A DNA stretch of 60,751 nucleotides, from contig NZ_VHQI01000017.1 in NCBI RefSeq assembly GCF_006517625.1, positions 1 to 60,751 on the forward strand, in the 5' to 3' direction. The stretch is from Mixta tenebrionis. GTDB lineage: Bacteria > Pseudomonadota > Gammaproteobacteria > Enterobacterales > Enterobacteriaceae. How positions within the stretch are numbered: position 1 is the stretch's first letter; the number at the start of each line of letters is the position of its first letter. The notes beneath the pieces are model-generated. The model was not told the origin of the DNA. It did no database searches and saw only the letters and a program-made list of their open reading frames with translations. The translations under genes were made by a program, and so were the position numbers. Positions 1 to 9,209 of the stretch are shown here, piece by piece.

Positions 1-44
1 AGCATGGTGGACAAAAAGCGGGCGATGACGGCGGTGGAAAATAG
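1..44 (+). CDS. 3' end of an upstream gene, possibly vgrG (partial)
   Basis: The window opens inside a reading frame. Frame 3 reads HGGQKAGDDGGGK and stops at 42-44; frame 1 reads a less typical peptide and stops at 46-48. A glycine-rich hydrophilic tail just upstream of a PAAR gene would suit the C-terminus of a VgrG spike protein, but 13 residues cannot prove this and the frame itself is a guess. Confidence 0.25.
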   Translation, partial: HGGQKAGDDGGGK

Positions 45-94
45 CTAGCAGCATGCAAAAAGATAAACAAAAAAATTAAAAGAGGGACAAAGGA

Positions 95-361
95 ATGAAG
101 GGTATCGTTCGTATTGGTGATAAAACAACACATGGTGGTAAGGTGCTCTCGGGTTCCGTCAATATGAAATTTGCGGGTATTGGTGTGGCTCGTTTAAACG
201 ATCCTATAAGCTGCCCTATTCCAGGTCATAACCCGTCATATATAGCGGAAGGTCATCCGACGATGAAAGATAATGGTTTGCCAGTTGCATTTCATGGGCA
301 TAAGTGTACCTGCGGCTGTAAATTAATCTCATCCCTTAGCAACGCAAAGACGTTAAAATAA
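95..361 (+). CDS. PAAR-domain T6SS spike-tip protein
   Basis: This 88-residue protein is a stand-alone PAAR protein. Members of the family form a small metal-binding cone that sharpens the VgrG trimer and can carry effectors. It has the usual layout: the MKGIVRIGDKTTHGG start, a central SCPIPGH segment and the HGHKCTCGC segment near residues 67-75 that supplies His and Cys ligands. There is no C-terminal extension, so it is a structural tip and not an evolved effector. The start has AAAGGA just upstream. The stop overlaps the next ATG by one base (TAATG), so the next gene is probably translationally coupled. The gene is AT-rich compared with most of the T6SS locus. Confidence 0.88.
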   Translation: MKGIVRIGDKTTHGGKVLSGSVNMKFAGIGVARLNDPISCPIPGHNPSYIAEGHPTMKDNGLPVAFHGHKCTCGCKLISSLSNAKTLK

Positions 362-1581
362 TGCCTGTCGATCTCTCAATTATTCCGCCTGTTGTTAAAC
401 GTAAAAAACCGCCGTTATTAAAACGCTGGTTGTTTTTCTTGTTTATTATGACAGTATGCAACGGCTTATTAGTCGCATGGTTATGGCCAACCAATAAAGA
501 AAACCAGATAATGTTTTTTTGGATTTATGTAGTTGGTGTGCCAGTATTATCATGGCTAATTTTTTTTAGCCTGCGCTGGTTAATATATCTCGTATCCATA
601 AGTTTGTCCGATGGCTGGAATCATGAACGTGAAAAAGATATAGCTGATGAAATCCAGCGCGGACAACGCTATTTAGCATTAAAAGGATTTTGTGTACGTC
701 TGCCTCATATTGTTACTTCTGGAGTGTTGACCGAGCAATTTATGTTATCGCAAGGGGTAGTATTGCCAGCTGTAGTCAATGAGTTAACCCAGAGTGTTGA
801 TCACAAGGCTTACTTCAGTGATAAAGGCCAGCCTGTTACCTGTCGGATAATCAAACAAATTCAGTTTCTCCTTATCGACGAAGAAATCCAGAAGGAATTG
901 CTGCAAATAAATAATTCAGCGGTTGTTAAAGTAATTATACAGGTCGATAGTGATAGCATATTAACAGAGGATGCCGTTAAGGCCATTGATGAATGCGTTG
1001 GTCCGCAGGTACCACCTCAAGCTCAAATCATTTTTTCTTCACAGTTTGGTTTAACTGATATTGATAACTGGCTGGATAATGAACAGGCTATCGGTACGCT
1101 ATTGATACTTTCAGTTAAAATTCATACGGAAATAAAAAATGGCGAAGGAGAAGCAGCGGTTGCTTTAATTCTTCATTCATCGCCAGAAAACCTTTATTTG
1201 GAAAACTGCATCGCTCATATTCACAGGCCTGAAAAATCCTCGCCTGAAATAACCAGTGATACAATAGGCAACGCTTTATTATGGGGTAAAACAACCATTG
1301 AAGAAATTAACTTGCTTTGGTTGGCCGGCATAAATAGTGAAGAAGCTACGGAAATATTATTTTCTGGCTGTATTGTCGATTCGCAGAGTAATTTACTCAC
1401 TGATAATTTTATTAACATTAATAATCGTAGTGGCGATATTGGACTTGTTACGCCATGGCTTGCAATCATACTTGCTGCAGGCGCAGGCTCTAACAGCTAC
1501 TCATCATCACACTTAGTAGTAAGCAAGTGTAGACAGGATACTTCTTTATGGTGTCTGGTCGTTCGTCCGGTAAATAGCTAA
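361..1581 (+). CDS. Unidentified two-helix membrane protein of the T6SS locus
   Basis: I do not recognise this 406-residue protein. It has a basic N-terminus with prolines and lysines, two transmembrane helices at about residues 22-44 and 50-76, and then about 330 mostly soluble residues without a signature motif that I can name. The two helices close to the N-terminus suggest that the large domain lies in the cytoplasm. It overlaps the PAAR stop by one base and ends 81 bp before tssM, so it is probably in the same transcript. It is strikingly AT-rich. It could be an accessory protein of the membrane complex, a spike or effector loader, or an immunity protein. The context supports a T6SS role, but nothing more specific can be seen. 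Confidence 0.7.
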   Translation: MPVDLSIIPPVVKRKKPPLLKRWLFFLFIMTVCNGLLVAWLWPTNKENQIMFFWIYVVGVPVLSWLIFFSLRWLIYLVSISLSDGWNHEREKDIADEIQRGQRYLALKGFCVRLPHIVTSGVLTEQFMLSQGVVLPAVVNELTQSVDHKAYFSDKGQPVTCRIIKQIQFLLIDEEIQKELLQINNSAVVKVIIQVDSDSILTEDAVKAIDECVGPQVPPQAQIIFSSQFGLTDIDNWLDNEQAIGTLLILSVKIHTEIKNGEGEAAVALILHSSPENLYLENCIAHIHRPEKSSPEITSDTIGNALLWGKTTIEEINLLWLAGINSEEATEILFSGCIVDSQSNLLTDNFININNRSGDIGLVTPWLAIILAAGAGSNSYSSSHLVVSKCRQDTSLWCLVVRPVNS

Positions 1582-1662
1582 TTATATACCTGGTGTCGTG
1601 AAGAGAATATCTCTAATTAAAAAAACGTAGCTATATCTGATCACTCTGTTTCGGAGGCGAGA

Positions 1663-4600
1663 GTGGATAATATTTTAAAAGGATTGAAGTCTAAAACATT
1701 TCAGTTATGGTTAGTTTTATTTGTTTTTTTATGTCTTGGAGTTATTATTTGCCTTGTAATAAAAAATCAACCTCTATTGTTAAATGTTACTCCAGAATCT
1801 GTCTGGCAGGAGCGCTTATTTACTTTATTTATGGTTTTAACCGGAAGCCTGCTTCTTTTTATTATCCTCTTCTTTTTTATGTCATATTTTTATGGCAAAA
1901 GCGTTTACCGCAAAGCCAAATCGCTGTCTTCCGGGCACAGCGATAATTATGCACAGAATAGTACAGATAAATTATCATCGGCAGTAGCCGGTTTACAGCA
2001 GTTAAAAAAATACCTGCGTCGTCGCTACGGCCCTTTCTGGCGCGGTAAAGTCCGCCTGCTGCTGGTCGCCGGCGATGACGCCGCCATCGGCCAGCTTATT
2101 CCTGGTTTACAGGCCAGTTTGTGGCTGGAAGGTGACCGTACCGTTCTGATTTATGGCGGCAGCCTGGCCGCCGATAGCGACAGTGAAAAATATAAGGCCC
2201 TGCGTAAACTGCGCCGCAGCCGCCCGCTGGACGGAATCGTTCGCGTTATCGGCGAGAAGCAAAATCTGACGCCGCAGTTAAGCGATAACGATTTACGCGG
2301 GCTGGAAAAAGCAGGCGAGGCGTTGCGTTATCAGCCGCCGGTTTGGCTGTGGCAGCTCTGCAGCAGTGACTGGCCTCAGGCGGCAAGAATAAACCAGGCC
2401 GTGGGAGTGACGTTGCCGGCGCGGGCTGTGCCGGACGATGTGGCGGCGCAGCTTAACAGGCTGTTGCCGCAGCTGCGGGAGCAGGGAATGGCGCAGGTTG
2501 CGCAAAACCACGCCTGCGATTTCCTGCTGCGCCTGGCGCAGCGGCTGGAGCGCGGGGAAAGCGAGGGCTGGAAAGCTCGCCTCGCTCCCTGGCTGCACGG
2601 CGCGCAGCAGCGCGTTCCGCTGCGTGGATTGATGTTCAGCCTGGCAAATCAACCGGAGCCGTCGCTTGACGCAGAGGTTAGCGGCAGCGCGGTGCTTTCG
2701 CCGCTGCATCGCCATGCGCTGACGCTTCCCGCCAGCTGGCAGGGGATCGTTGCCGACTGCGCGCGCGTACGCGGGCGCCGCGTCGGTATGCGTTGGGAGC
2801 AGGTGCTGGCCTGGTCGTCATTGATATTTACCGGCGTCTGGATCGCGGGCCTGCTGCTGTCATTTATCATTAACCGCCAGCAAATCGTTTCCGTTGCGGA
2901 AAAAGCCCATACTCTGGCGGAAAGCCGGGCGCTCACTGATGCCCAGCTGATCGCCCTGCATGAGCTGCGTAATGATGCCGGACGGCTACAACACGCTCTG
3001 CAGAAAGGCGCGCCGTGGTATCAGCGTTTTGGCCTGGATCATAATCAACAGCTGCTGGGCGCGATGCTGCCCTGGTATGGCGTGGCTAACAACCGGCTTA
3101 TCCGCGATGCGGCAAACGAGGCGCTGGCGGCTAAGCTGATGAAGCTCACCAATACCGCACCAAACAGCGCGCAACGCGCGGAGCTGGCCAAAGCGGGTTA
3201 TGACCAGCTGAAAGCCTGGTTGATGATGGCGCATCCCGATAAAGCTGACAGCGCCTTCTATGCGCAAACCATGAAAGCGGTGCAGCCGGAACGCGCGGGT
3301 TTCTCAACCAGCCTGTGGCAGAGCCTTGCCGCTGATTTATGGCGATTTTATATTGATGAGCTGCCGCATCAGCCGCAGTGGAAAACCATGCCTGATGCTG
3401 AACTGGTCACCCAGAGCCGTCAGGTGCTGCTGCAACAGATTGGGCGTCGCAACGCGGAAAGTACACTCTATCAGAACATGCTTAAATCGGTACGGCGCAA
3501 TTTTGCCGATGTGACGCTGGAGGATATGACCAGCGGAACCGATGCGCGCCGTCTGTTTACTACCGATGAGATGGTGCCGGGCATGTTTACGCGTCAGGCA
3601 TGGGAAGGCGGCGTTCAGCAGGCTATCGAAAAAGCGGCAAACTCTCGCCGCGATGAGATCGACTGGGTGCTAAGCGACAGCCGTAAAACGGTTGCCGCAG
3701 ATATTTCGCCGGAGGCGCTGAAGGCACGTCTTACCCAACGCTATTTCACCGATTTTGCCGGAAGCTGGCTTAACTTCCTTAACAGCCTGCGCTGGAACCC
3801 GGCGCACAATATTGCCGACGTTACGGATCAGTTAACGCTGATGAGCGACGTGCGCCAGTCGCCGGTGATTGCGTTGATGAATACGCTTTCCTGGCAGGGA
3901 CAGACCGGACAACGCGGCCAGGGGCTATCGGATTCGCTCATCAAATCAGCGAAAGATCTGATCGGCAACAAAGAAAAACCGGCGATCGATCAAAGCGCCG
4001 CCGGGCCGCAGGGGCCGCTAGACGAAACTTTTGGGCCGCTGCTGTCGCTAATGGGTAAAAACACGGCCAGCAACCTTATGTCGGCAGACAGCACGCTGAG
4101 CCTGCAAACTTACCTGACCCGCATCACGCGCGTGAGGCTGCGCCTGCAGCAGGTAGCCAGCGCATCGGATCCGCAGGAGATGATGCAGACGCTGGCGCAA
4201 ACAGTTTTTCAGGGCAAGAGTGTCGATCTGACCGATACCCAGCAGTACGGCAGCCTGATCTCCGCCAGCCTGGGCGAAGAGTGGAACGGTTTTGGGCAAA
4301 CGATGTTTGTTCAACCGCTAACCCAGGCCTGGGAAACGGTACTGCAGCCCTCGGCTGCCAGCCTGAACGCCCGCTGGAGCCGGGCAATAGTGGCAAACTG
4401 GCGCACGGCGTTTGAAGGGCGTTATCCCTTTGTCGCCAGCAAAAGCGATGCTTCCCTGCCGATGTTGGCGGAGTTTATACGTAAGGATAGCGGACGAATT
4501 GAGCGCTTTTTAACCAGCGAACTTGGCGGCGTACTGCATAAAGAGGGCAGCCAGTGGGTGCCGGATAAAACCAACAGTCAGGGGCTGACGTTTAACCCGC

Positions 4601-5130
4601 AATTCCTGAAAGCCGTCAACCAGCTAAGCCAGCTGTCGGATATTCTGTTTACCGACGGCAGCCAGGGCATCAGCTTCGAACTGCAGGCGCGCCCGGCTGC
4701 GCAGGTGGTAGAAACGCAGCTGACCATTGATGGACAAAAGCTGCGCTACTTTAATCAGATGGCTGACTGGCAAACGTTCCGCTGGCCGGGTGATACCTGG
4801 AAACCGGGTACAATGCTTACCTGGAGCACCACCAGCGCAGGTGCGAGACTGTTTGGCGATTACAGCGGTACCTGGGGATTTATCCGCTGGCTGGAGCAGG
4901 GCAAGCGGCAGCAGCTTGACCGCAGCCAGTGGATGATGAGTTTTAACACGCCGGACGGGCGTACATTGCAGTGGGTGCTGCGATCGCAGCTGGGAAAAGG
5001 GCCGCTGGCGCTGCTGGCGCTGCGCGGCTTCAGCCTGCCGGAGCAGATTTTCAGCGTTGACGCCGCAACCACGGCACAGCTGCTGGTTAAAAATAGCGAG
5101 GCAGCAGAAATGGATAGCATGGAAGAATAG
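1663..5130 (+). CDS. tssM: T6SS inner-membrane complex protein TssM (IcmF/VasK)
   Basis: At 1155 residues this is the length and layout of TssM, which with TssL and TssJ forms the trans-envelope complex of the T6SS. Two helices lie at about residues 13-33 and 52-78, a cytoplasmic domain follows, a third helix is at about 380-402 (WSSLIFTGVWIAGLLLSFII), and the rest is the large periplasmic domain that contacts TssJ. Where many TssM proteins have a Walker A loop, this one reads LLLVAGDDAAIGQLIPGL (about residues 132-149), which lacks the GxxxxGK[ST] pattern, so NTP binding is doubtful. The start is GTG with GGAGG at 1653-1657. The first 340 bases are AT-rich and the rest is GC-rich, with a change near 2000. 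Confidence 0.93.
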   Translation: MDNILKGLKSKTFQLWLVLFVFLCLGVIICLVIKNQPLLLNVTPESVWQERLFTLFMVLTGSLLLFIILFFFMSYFYGKSVYRKAKSLSSGHSDNYAQNSTDKLSSAVAGLQQLKKYLRRRYGPFWRGKVRLLLVAGDDAAIGQLIPGLQASLWLEGDRTVLIYGGSLAADSDSEKYKALRKLRRSRPLDGIVRVIGEKQNLTPQLSDNDLRGLEKAGEALRYQPPVWLWQLCSSDWPQAARINQAVGVTLPARAVPDDVAAQLNRLLPQLREQGMAQVAQNHACDFLLRLAQRLERGESEGWKARLAPWLHGAQQRVPLRGLMFSLANQPEPSLDAEVSGSAVLSPLHRHALTLPASWQGIVADCARVRGRRVGMRWEQVLAWSSLIFTGVWIAGLLLSFIINRQQIVSVAEKAHTLAESRALTDAQLIALHELRNDAGRLQHALQKGAPWYQRFGLDHNQQLLGAMLPWYGVANNRLIRDAANEALAAKLMKLTNTAPNSAQRAELAKAGYDQLKAWLMMAHPDKADSAFYAQTMKAVQPERAGFSTSLWQSLAADLWRFYIDELPHQPQWKTMPDAELVTQSRQVLLQQIGRRNAESTLYQNMLKSVRRNFADVTLEDMTSGTDARRLFTTDEMVPGMFTRQAWEGGVQQAIEKAANSRRDEIDWVLSDSRKTVAADISPEALKARLTQRYFTDFAGSWLNFLNSLRWNPAHNIADVTDQLTLMSDVRQSPVIALMNTLSWQGQTGQRGQGLSDSLIKSAKDLIGNKEKPAIDQSAAGPQGPLDETFGPLLSLMGKNTASNLMSADSTLSLQTYLTRITRVRLRLQQVASASDPQEMMQTLAQTVFQGKSVDLTDTQQYGSLISASLGEEWNGFGQTMFVQPLTQAWETVLQPSAASLNARWSRAIVANWRTAFEGRYPFVASKSDASLPMLAEFIRKDSGRIERFLTSELGGVLHKEGSQWVPDKTNSQGLTFNPQFLKAVNQLSQLSDILFTDGSQGISFELQARPAAQVVETQLTIDGQKLRYFNQMADWQTFRWPGDTWKPGTMLTWSTTSAGARLFGDYSGTWGFIRWLEQGKRQQLDRSQWMMSFNTPDGRTLQWVLRSQLGKGPLALLALRGFSLPEQIFSVDAATTAQLLVKNSEAAEMDSMEE

Positions 5131-5141
5131 CATTATCGCCA

Positions 5142-5798
5142 GTGGCAAAGCCGCCGCTGCTTATAGTGGGGGTTTTAGGTTCAGCCCTTATGCTGCCAAC
5201 AGGAATAGCTTTTATGTTTGGCTGTTTCTACAGTGTCGAAAAATTAAAAAACCAGCAAGTAGCAAAAGTTGCTGCTCAACTGCATAATCAGCAATCTATT
5301 CAGAAGGCTGCATATAGGAATAAGATTCAGCTTAAGATTGATAATGCTAATGGGCTGAAACAGCCAATGGAGCCACTTTCAGATGAGGTAATTAAAGTTA
5401 ACGATGTGCAATTGAAATTTAAAACCATACATTTTTTGATTAATGGTTTGATAGTTTTTATATTCGGTGGGATGTTTCTGAATTGCGTGGTGGGTGGTAA
5501 TGAAACTTTATTTATCTTGTTTTTATTGCTCTTTATTAATGGTTGCTTTCATAGAAGTCGTACCTTTATCGCTCTGGATAAAGGAAGTCTGATTCTCACG
5601 CCGGGACTTTATGCAGAAACTTATCGTATTCCTTTAGATGATGTTTTACTCGTTCATAATAACCAAAAAACTTTCGGGCTGCTGGTTAAAACTCCGGGTG
5701 AAGAACAATTTTATGAGTTAAATAAAAATCTAATTCGGGGTGATGATGGACATGAAAGACTCGGAGAAATATTGTTAAGGTTGGACAAAATGTCCTAA
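5142..5798 (+). CDS. Unidentified membrane protein between tssM and tssF
   Basis: I do not recognise this 218-residue protein. It starts with GTG 11 bases after tssM. It has a hydrophobic N-terminal helix (residues 6-28), a Gln- and Lys-rich hydrophilic stretch (about 33-80), a pair of helices at about 98-135 and a C-terminal soluble domain with beta character. The last part (ALDKGSLILTPGLYAET and onward) resembles small PH-like domains on membrane proteins, but that is only an impression. It is AT-rich between the GC-rich bodies of tssM and tssF, which points to separate acquisition. Its position suggests a T6SS accessory or immunity role; no function can be assigned. Confidence 0.68.
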   Translation: MAKPPLLIVGVLGSALMLPTGIAFMFGCFYSVEKLKNQQVAKVAAQLHNQQSIQKAAYRNKIQLKIDNANGLKQPMEPLSDEVIKVNDVQLKFKTIHFLINGLIVFIFGGMFLNCVVGGNETLFILFLLLFINGCFHRSRTFIALDKGSLILTPGLYAETYRIPLDDVLLVHNNQKTFGLLVKTPGEEQFYELNKNLIRGDDGHERLGEILLRLDKMS

Positions 5799-5882
5799 AG
5801 AAAGCACTAACTGCTCAATTTCATGCCTTATTTACCTTTTTTTCCGCAGAAAAATGAAATAAATAATAATTTAGGTGCATTA

Positions 5883-7637
5883 ATGGATGATCTAACCCTG
5901 CGTTATTATGACGCTGAAATGCGTTACCTGCTTGAAGCGGGCGAAGAGTTCGCCCGCGCGCATCCCGATCGGGCGGCGATGTTAAACCTGGATAAGGCCG
6001 GCGCGCGCGATCCTTATGTTGAGCGTCTGTTTGAGGGCTTCGCCTTTTTAATGGGGCGGCTGCGCGAGAAACTGGATGACGATCTGCCGGAATTAACCGA
6101 AGGGCTGGTCAGCCTGCTATGGCCGCACTATCTGCGTACCGTTCCGTCCATGTCCATTGTCGAATTCACGCCGGACTGGCGCGAAATGAAAGAGATGATG
6201 CGCATTGCAAAAGGCTTTGAGGTGCTCTCCCGGCCGATTGGCGAAAAGGGCACGCGCTGCCGTTATACCACCACCAAAGAAATTGGCCTGCAGCCGCTGT
6301 CGCTGGAGCGCGCCGCCTTGACCACCGATAGCGATGGGCGCTCGGTCATCAGCCTGCATTTTGCCTGTAGCCCGCTGGCCGACTGGAGCCGCATCGATCT
6401 CAGCACGCTTCCGCTCTATTTTAACGCCGACGCGCCGCTTGCCAGCGCGATGCATGAAGCTTTTACCATGAATGTTGCGCGCCTGTGGCTACGGCTGCCG
6501 GGAGATGCGGAGCGGCGTCCGCTGAACGGCCATTTTAGCGCGCTGGGTTTTGGCGATGAAGACGGCCTGTGGCCGAAAGGAAGCAGCAGCTTCAGCGGCT
6601 ATCAGCTGCTGTTGGAATATTTTACTTTCCGCGAAAAATTTATGTTTACCGGCCTGCACGGGCTGGAAACGGCGAATTTCCCCGCCGATCTGCAATGGTT
6701 TGAGATCGATATCGTACTGGCCGAGCGCTGGCAGCACGATTTCAGCTTTACGGAAAAGCATCTGCGCCTTAACTGCGTGCCGGTGATCAACCTCTTCCCG
6801 CTGGAGTCCGATCCGCTGACGCTGAACTCGCTGGAAACGGAGTATCTGCTGCGTCCGATGCGCGTGCAGGACGGCCATACTGAAATCTATTCGGTAGATT
6901 CGGTAATGTCATCCGGCAACCATACCTATGTGCCGTTCTCCAGCTTCCGTCACAAAGGCGGCATGCTGCGCCATGAGGCGCCGGAGTATTACTACCATAC
7001 CCGCGTGCGGCGCGGGCCTTCCGGCCTGCATAACACCTGGCTGATCCTCGGCGGCGAAGCCTTTGATAATCATACGGTGCCGGCGGATGAAAGCTTATCG
7101 CTGACGCTGACCGGAACCAACGGCCAGCTGCCGCGGCGGGCGCTGCAAAGCACGGTGCTGGATACGGTAATGAAAACCACCTCGGCAAGTATTCGGGTGC
7201 GTAATCTCTGCGCGCCGACGCAGCCCTGCTACCCGCCCGATCGCGATCGTTTTCACTGGCGCGTGCTGAGCCATCTGGGAACCAACTTCCTTTCAATGAT
7301 GGATAATGCGGAAGTGCTGCGTGGAACGCTGGCGCTGTATGAGTGGACCAACGGTGAAATGAATCGGCGTCGGCTGGAGGCGATTGTCGATGTCCGCCAT
7401 GGTGAAACCGAGCGTTTTGAACAGGGTTACCTGCTGCGCGGCGTACAGATAGAGGTGACGCTCGACAGCGGCGGCTTTGCCGGCAGGGGCGATATCTGTC
7501 TGTTTGGCGAAATGCTGAGTCGCTTCTTTGCGCTCTATACCGATATCTATTTGTTTAACCGCCTGATTATTATCCTGCAACCGACCGGGGAGCGTCTGGA
7601 ATGGGAAGAGAAACACAATCGCCGTATTCCCGGCTAA
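5883..7637 (+). CDS. tssF: T6SS baseplate protein TssF
   Basis: TssF is a baseplate wedge component that works with TssG, TssE and TssK around the VgrG hub. The N-terminus MDDLTLRYYDAEMRYLLEAG matches the family pattern, followed by EFARAHPDRAA. I chose the ATG at 5883 (584 residues), with AGGTG 6 bases upstream, over an ATG at 5823 that would add 20 residues unlike the family. The C-terminus contains the usual RGD-like and FGEMLSRFFALYTDIYLFNRL segments. It overlaps tssG by 37 bases. The short stretch before and just after the start is AT-rich, the rest GC-rich. Confidence 0.92.
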   Translation: MDDLTLRYYDAEMRYLLEAGEEFARAHPDRAAMLNLDKAGARDPYVERLFEGFAFLMGRLREKLDDDLPELTEGLVSLLWPHYLRTVPSMSIVEFTPDWREMKEMMRIAKGFEVLSRPIGEKGTRCRYTTTKEIGLQPLSLERAALTTDSDGRSVISLHFACSPLADWSRIDLSTLPLYFNADAPLASAMHEAFTMNVARLWLRLPGDAERRPLNGHFSALGFGDEDGLWPKGSSSFSGYQLLLEYFTFREKFMFTGLHGLETANFPADLQWFEIDIVLAERWQHDFSFTEKHLRLNCVPVINLFPLESDPLTLNSLETEYLLRPMRVQDGHTEIYSVDSVMSSGNHTYVPFSSFRHKGGMLRHEAPEYYYHTRVRRGPSGLHNTWLILGGEAFDNHTVPADESLSLTLTGTNGQLPRRALQSTVLDTVMKTTSASIRVRNLCAPTQPCYPPDRDRFHWRVLSHLGTNFLSMMDNAEVLRGTLALYEWTNGEMNRRRLEAIVDVRHGETERFEQGYLLRGVQIEVTLDSGGFAGRGDICLFGEMLSRFFALYTDIYLFNRLIIILQPTGERLEWEEKHNRRIPG

Positions 7638-8686
7638 CGCCGCGGCTGGAGGCGGAGCTGACGCGGATCAACTTCTATCGTTTTTGCCAGCTTCTGGAAA
7701 AACAGCAGCCGGGCAAGCCGTTAATGGGCAGTACCAGCCATCCTGCCGACGATCCGGTACGTTTTCGGCCGCATCCGGGAATGGGATTTCCGGCCAGCGA
7801 GCTGAAAAGCGTGGAGTATGACGAAGAGAATGCAGCGGCGCCGCCAACGATACGTACCACGTTTATGGGACTGTACGGCGTCGATTCTCCGTTGCCGCCG
7901 GCCTATCTTGACGATATCGCTCAGGGCAGAGAAGGGCACGAGGCGCAGCAGCGCTTTCTCGATATCTTCAGCCATCGCATTCTGACGCAGTTTTATCGCA
8001 TCTGGCGTAAGTACTCCTGGCCCGCCACCTTTGAGCCGGGCGGAAGCGATAATATTTCGCAGTCGCTGCTGGGGCTGGTGGGGCTGGGCATTCCGGGAAC
8101 CGCAAATCATATCGCCACTCCGATCTCACGCTTTCTCGCGTTGCTCAGCGTGCTGCGCCAGCCAGGGAAAACCGCGGAGGGCATACAGGCGCTGGTGCAG
8201 CTTCTGGCGCCGAACACCACGGCGCGCGTCAGTCCTTACTGCCTGCGGCCCGTGGCGATCGAACGGCCTCCTGGTTTTATCGATGACGAAGATTTCTTGC
8301 TGGACGGCAATACGCCGCTGGGCGATGAGGTAATGGATACCAGTAGTCAGCTATTAATCGAGCTGCTCACTGATAATGCTGCCGAGGCGCGGGGCTGGAT
8401 GCCGGAAGGCCCGCTTTATCAGGATTTTTTAGTGATGCTGCGCGTCTATCTCGGCTGGCGCTTTAAGGCCAAAATTCGCCTGACTCTGAGCACCGATCTG
8501 CTGTCCGTTCCGCCGCTTGGCGAAGCGCCGCTCTGGCTGGGAATGAACGGCGTGCTGGGCGTTGAGGAAAACCACGTTCCCGATGATGTGCCGCCAACCT
8601 TTACTACTGAACTGGGAAACTATGACGGCTTGCGGCCCGCAACACAGATAAAAGGAAATCGACGTGTTACGTACAAATTTGACTAA
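7601..8686 (+). CDS. tssG: T6SS baseplate protein TssG
   Basis: This 361-residue protein is TssG (VasB/ImpH family). It binds two TssF copies to make the baseplate wedge. Diagnostic stretches are INFYRFCQLLEK near residue 24, VRFRPHPGMGFPASEL, TFMGLYGVDSPLPPAYLDDI and DIFSHRILTQFYRIWRKY. The ATG lies 37 bases inside tssF, and its stop lies 23 bases inside tssJ. This dense overlap indicates a single operon with coupled translation. Confidence 0.93.
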   Translation: MGRETQSPYSRLTPRLEAELTRINFYRFCQLLEKQQPGKPLMGSTSHPADDPVRFRPHPGMGFPASELKSVEYDEENAAAPPTIRTTFMGLYGVDSPLPPAYLDDIAQGREGHEAQQRFLDIFSHRILTQFYRIWRKYSWPATFEPGGSDNISQSLLGLVGLGIPGTANHIATPISRFLALLSVLRQPGKTAEGIQALVQLLAPNTTARVSPYCLRPVAIERPPGFIDDEDFLLDGNTPLGDEVMDTSSQLLIELLTDNAAEARGWMPEGPLYQDFLVMLRVYLGWRFKAKIRLTLSTDLLSVPPLGEAPLWLGMNGVLGVEENHVPDDVPPTFTTELGNYDGLRPATQIKGNRRVTYKFD

Positions 8687-9209
8687 AATTGCTTTCTGGC
8701 TGCTGCCGCTGCTGGCTGTCGGCCTTGCCGGTTGTGGGCTGACTCAGAGCGTCAGTGACGGCACCAAAAGCGCCGTATCCTCTATTTTTTATAAAAAGAT
8801 CAAGGTGCTGCGCCTTGATTTTATGGCGCGTGGCGCATTGAATACTGACGCTCGTGAAAATAATTCGCTCTCTGAGCCAGTAGTGATCCGTATTTATCAG
8901 CTCAAAGATCGTGCCTTGTTCGATAAGTTGGTTTATCAGCAGCTGTTAAAAGAGGATGAGGTGCTGCTGGGTGATGTTCTGCTTGCCAGTCGTGAGGTGG
9001 TGTTAAAGCCGGGCGGTGATGCTTCGCTGGATATGGCGATGGAAGCCGACGCTAAATTTGTGGCGGTAGTGGGGCTGTTCCGCCATCCTGATACGCAAAA
9101 GAGCAGCTGGAAGCAGGTGCTGGAACGGGAAGAGCTGGATCCGGACAGGCCGCGCGTATTTGAGGCCGGCGATAACAGCCTGAGGCTGCTGCCGTTTAAA
9201 GAAGATTGA
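8664..9209 (+). CDS. tssJ: T6SS outer-membrane lipoprotein TssJ
   Basis: TssJ is the outer-membrane lipoprotein that recruits TssM. The 181-residue product starts with a lipoprotein signal peptide ending in the lipobox LAGC (Cys24). The mature part has the TssJ beta-sandwich features, including VIRIYQLKDRALFDK and VVGLFRHPDTQKSSWKQVLE. The GTG start overlaps the end of tssG and has AAGGAA about 8 bases upstream. It is the last T6SS gene here. tssA, B, C, E, H, K, L and hcp are not in the window and would be expected to the left. Confidence 0.92.
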   Translation: MLRTNLTKIAFWLLPLLAVGLAGCGLTQSVSDGTKSAVSSIFYKKIKVLRLDFMARGALNTDARENNSLSEPVVIRIYQLKDRALFDKLVYQQLLKEDEVLLGDVLLASREVVLKPGGDASLDMAMEADAKFVAVVGLFRHPDTQKSSWKQVLEREELDPDRPRVFEAGDNSLRLLPFKED

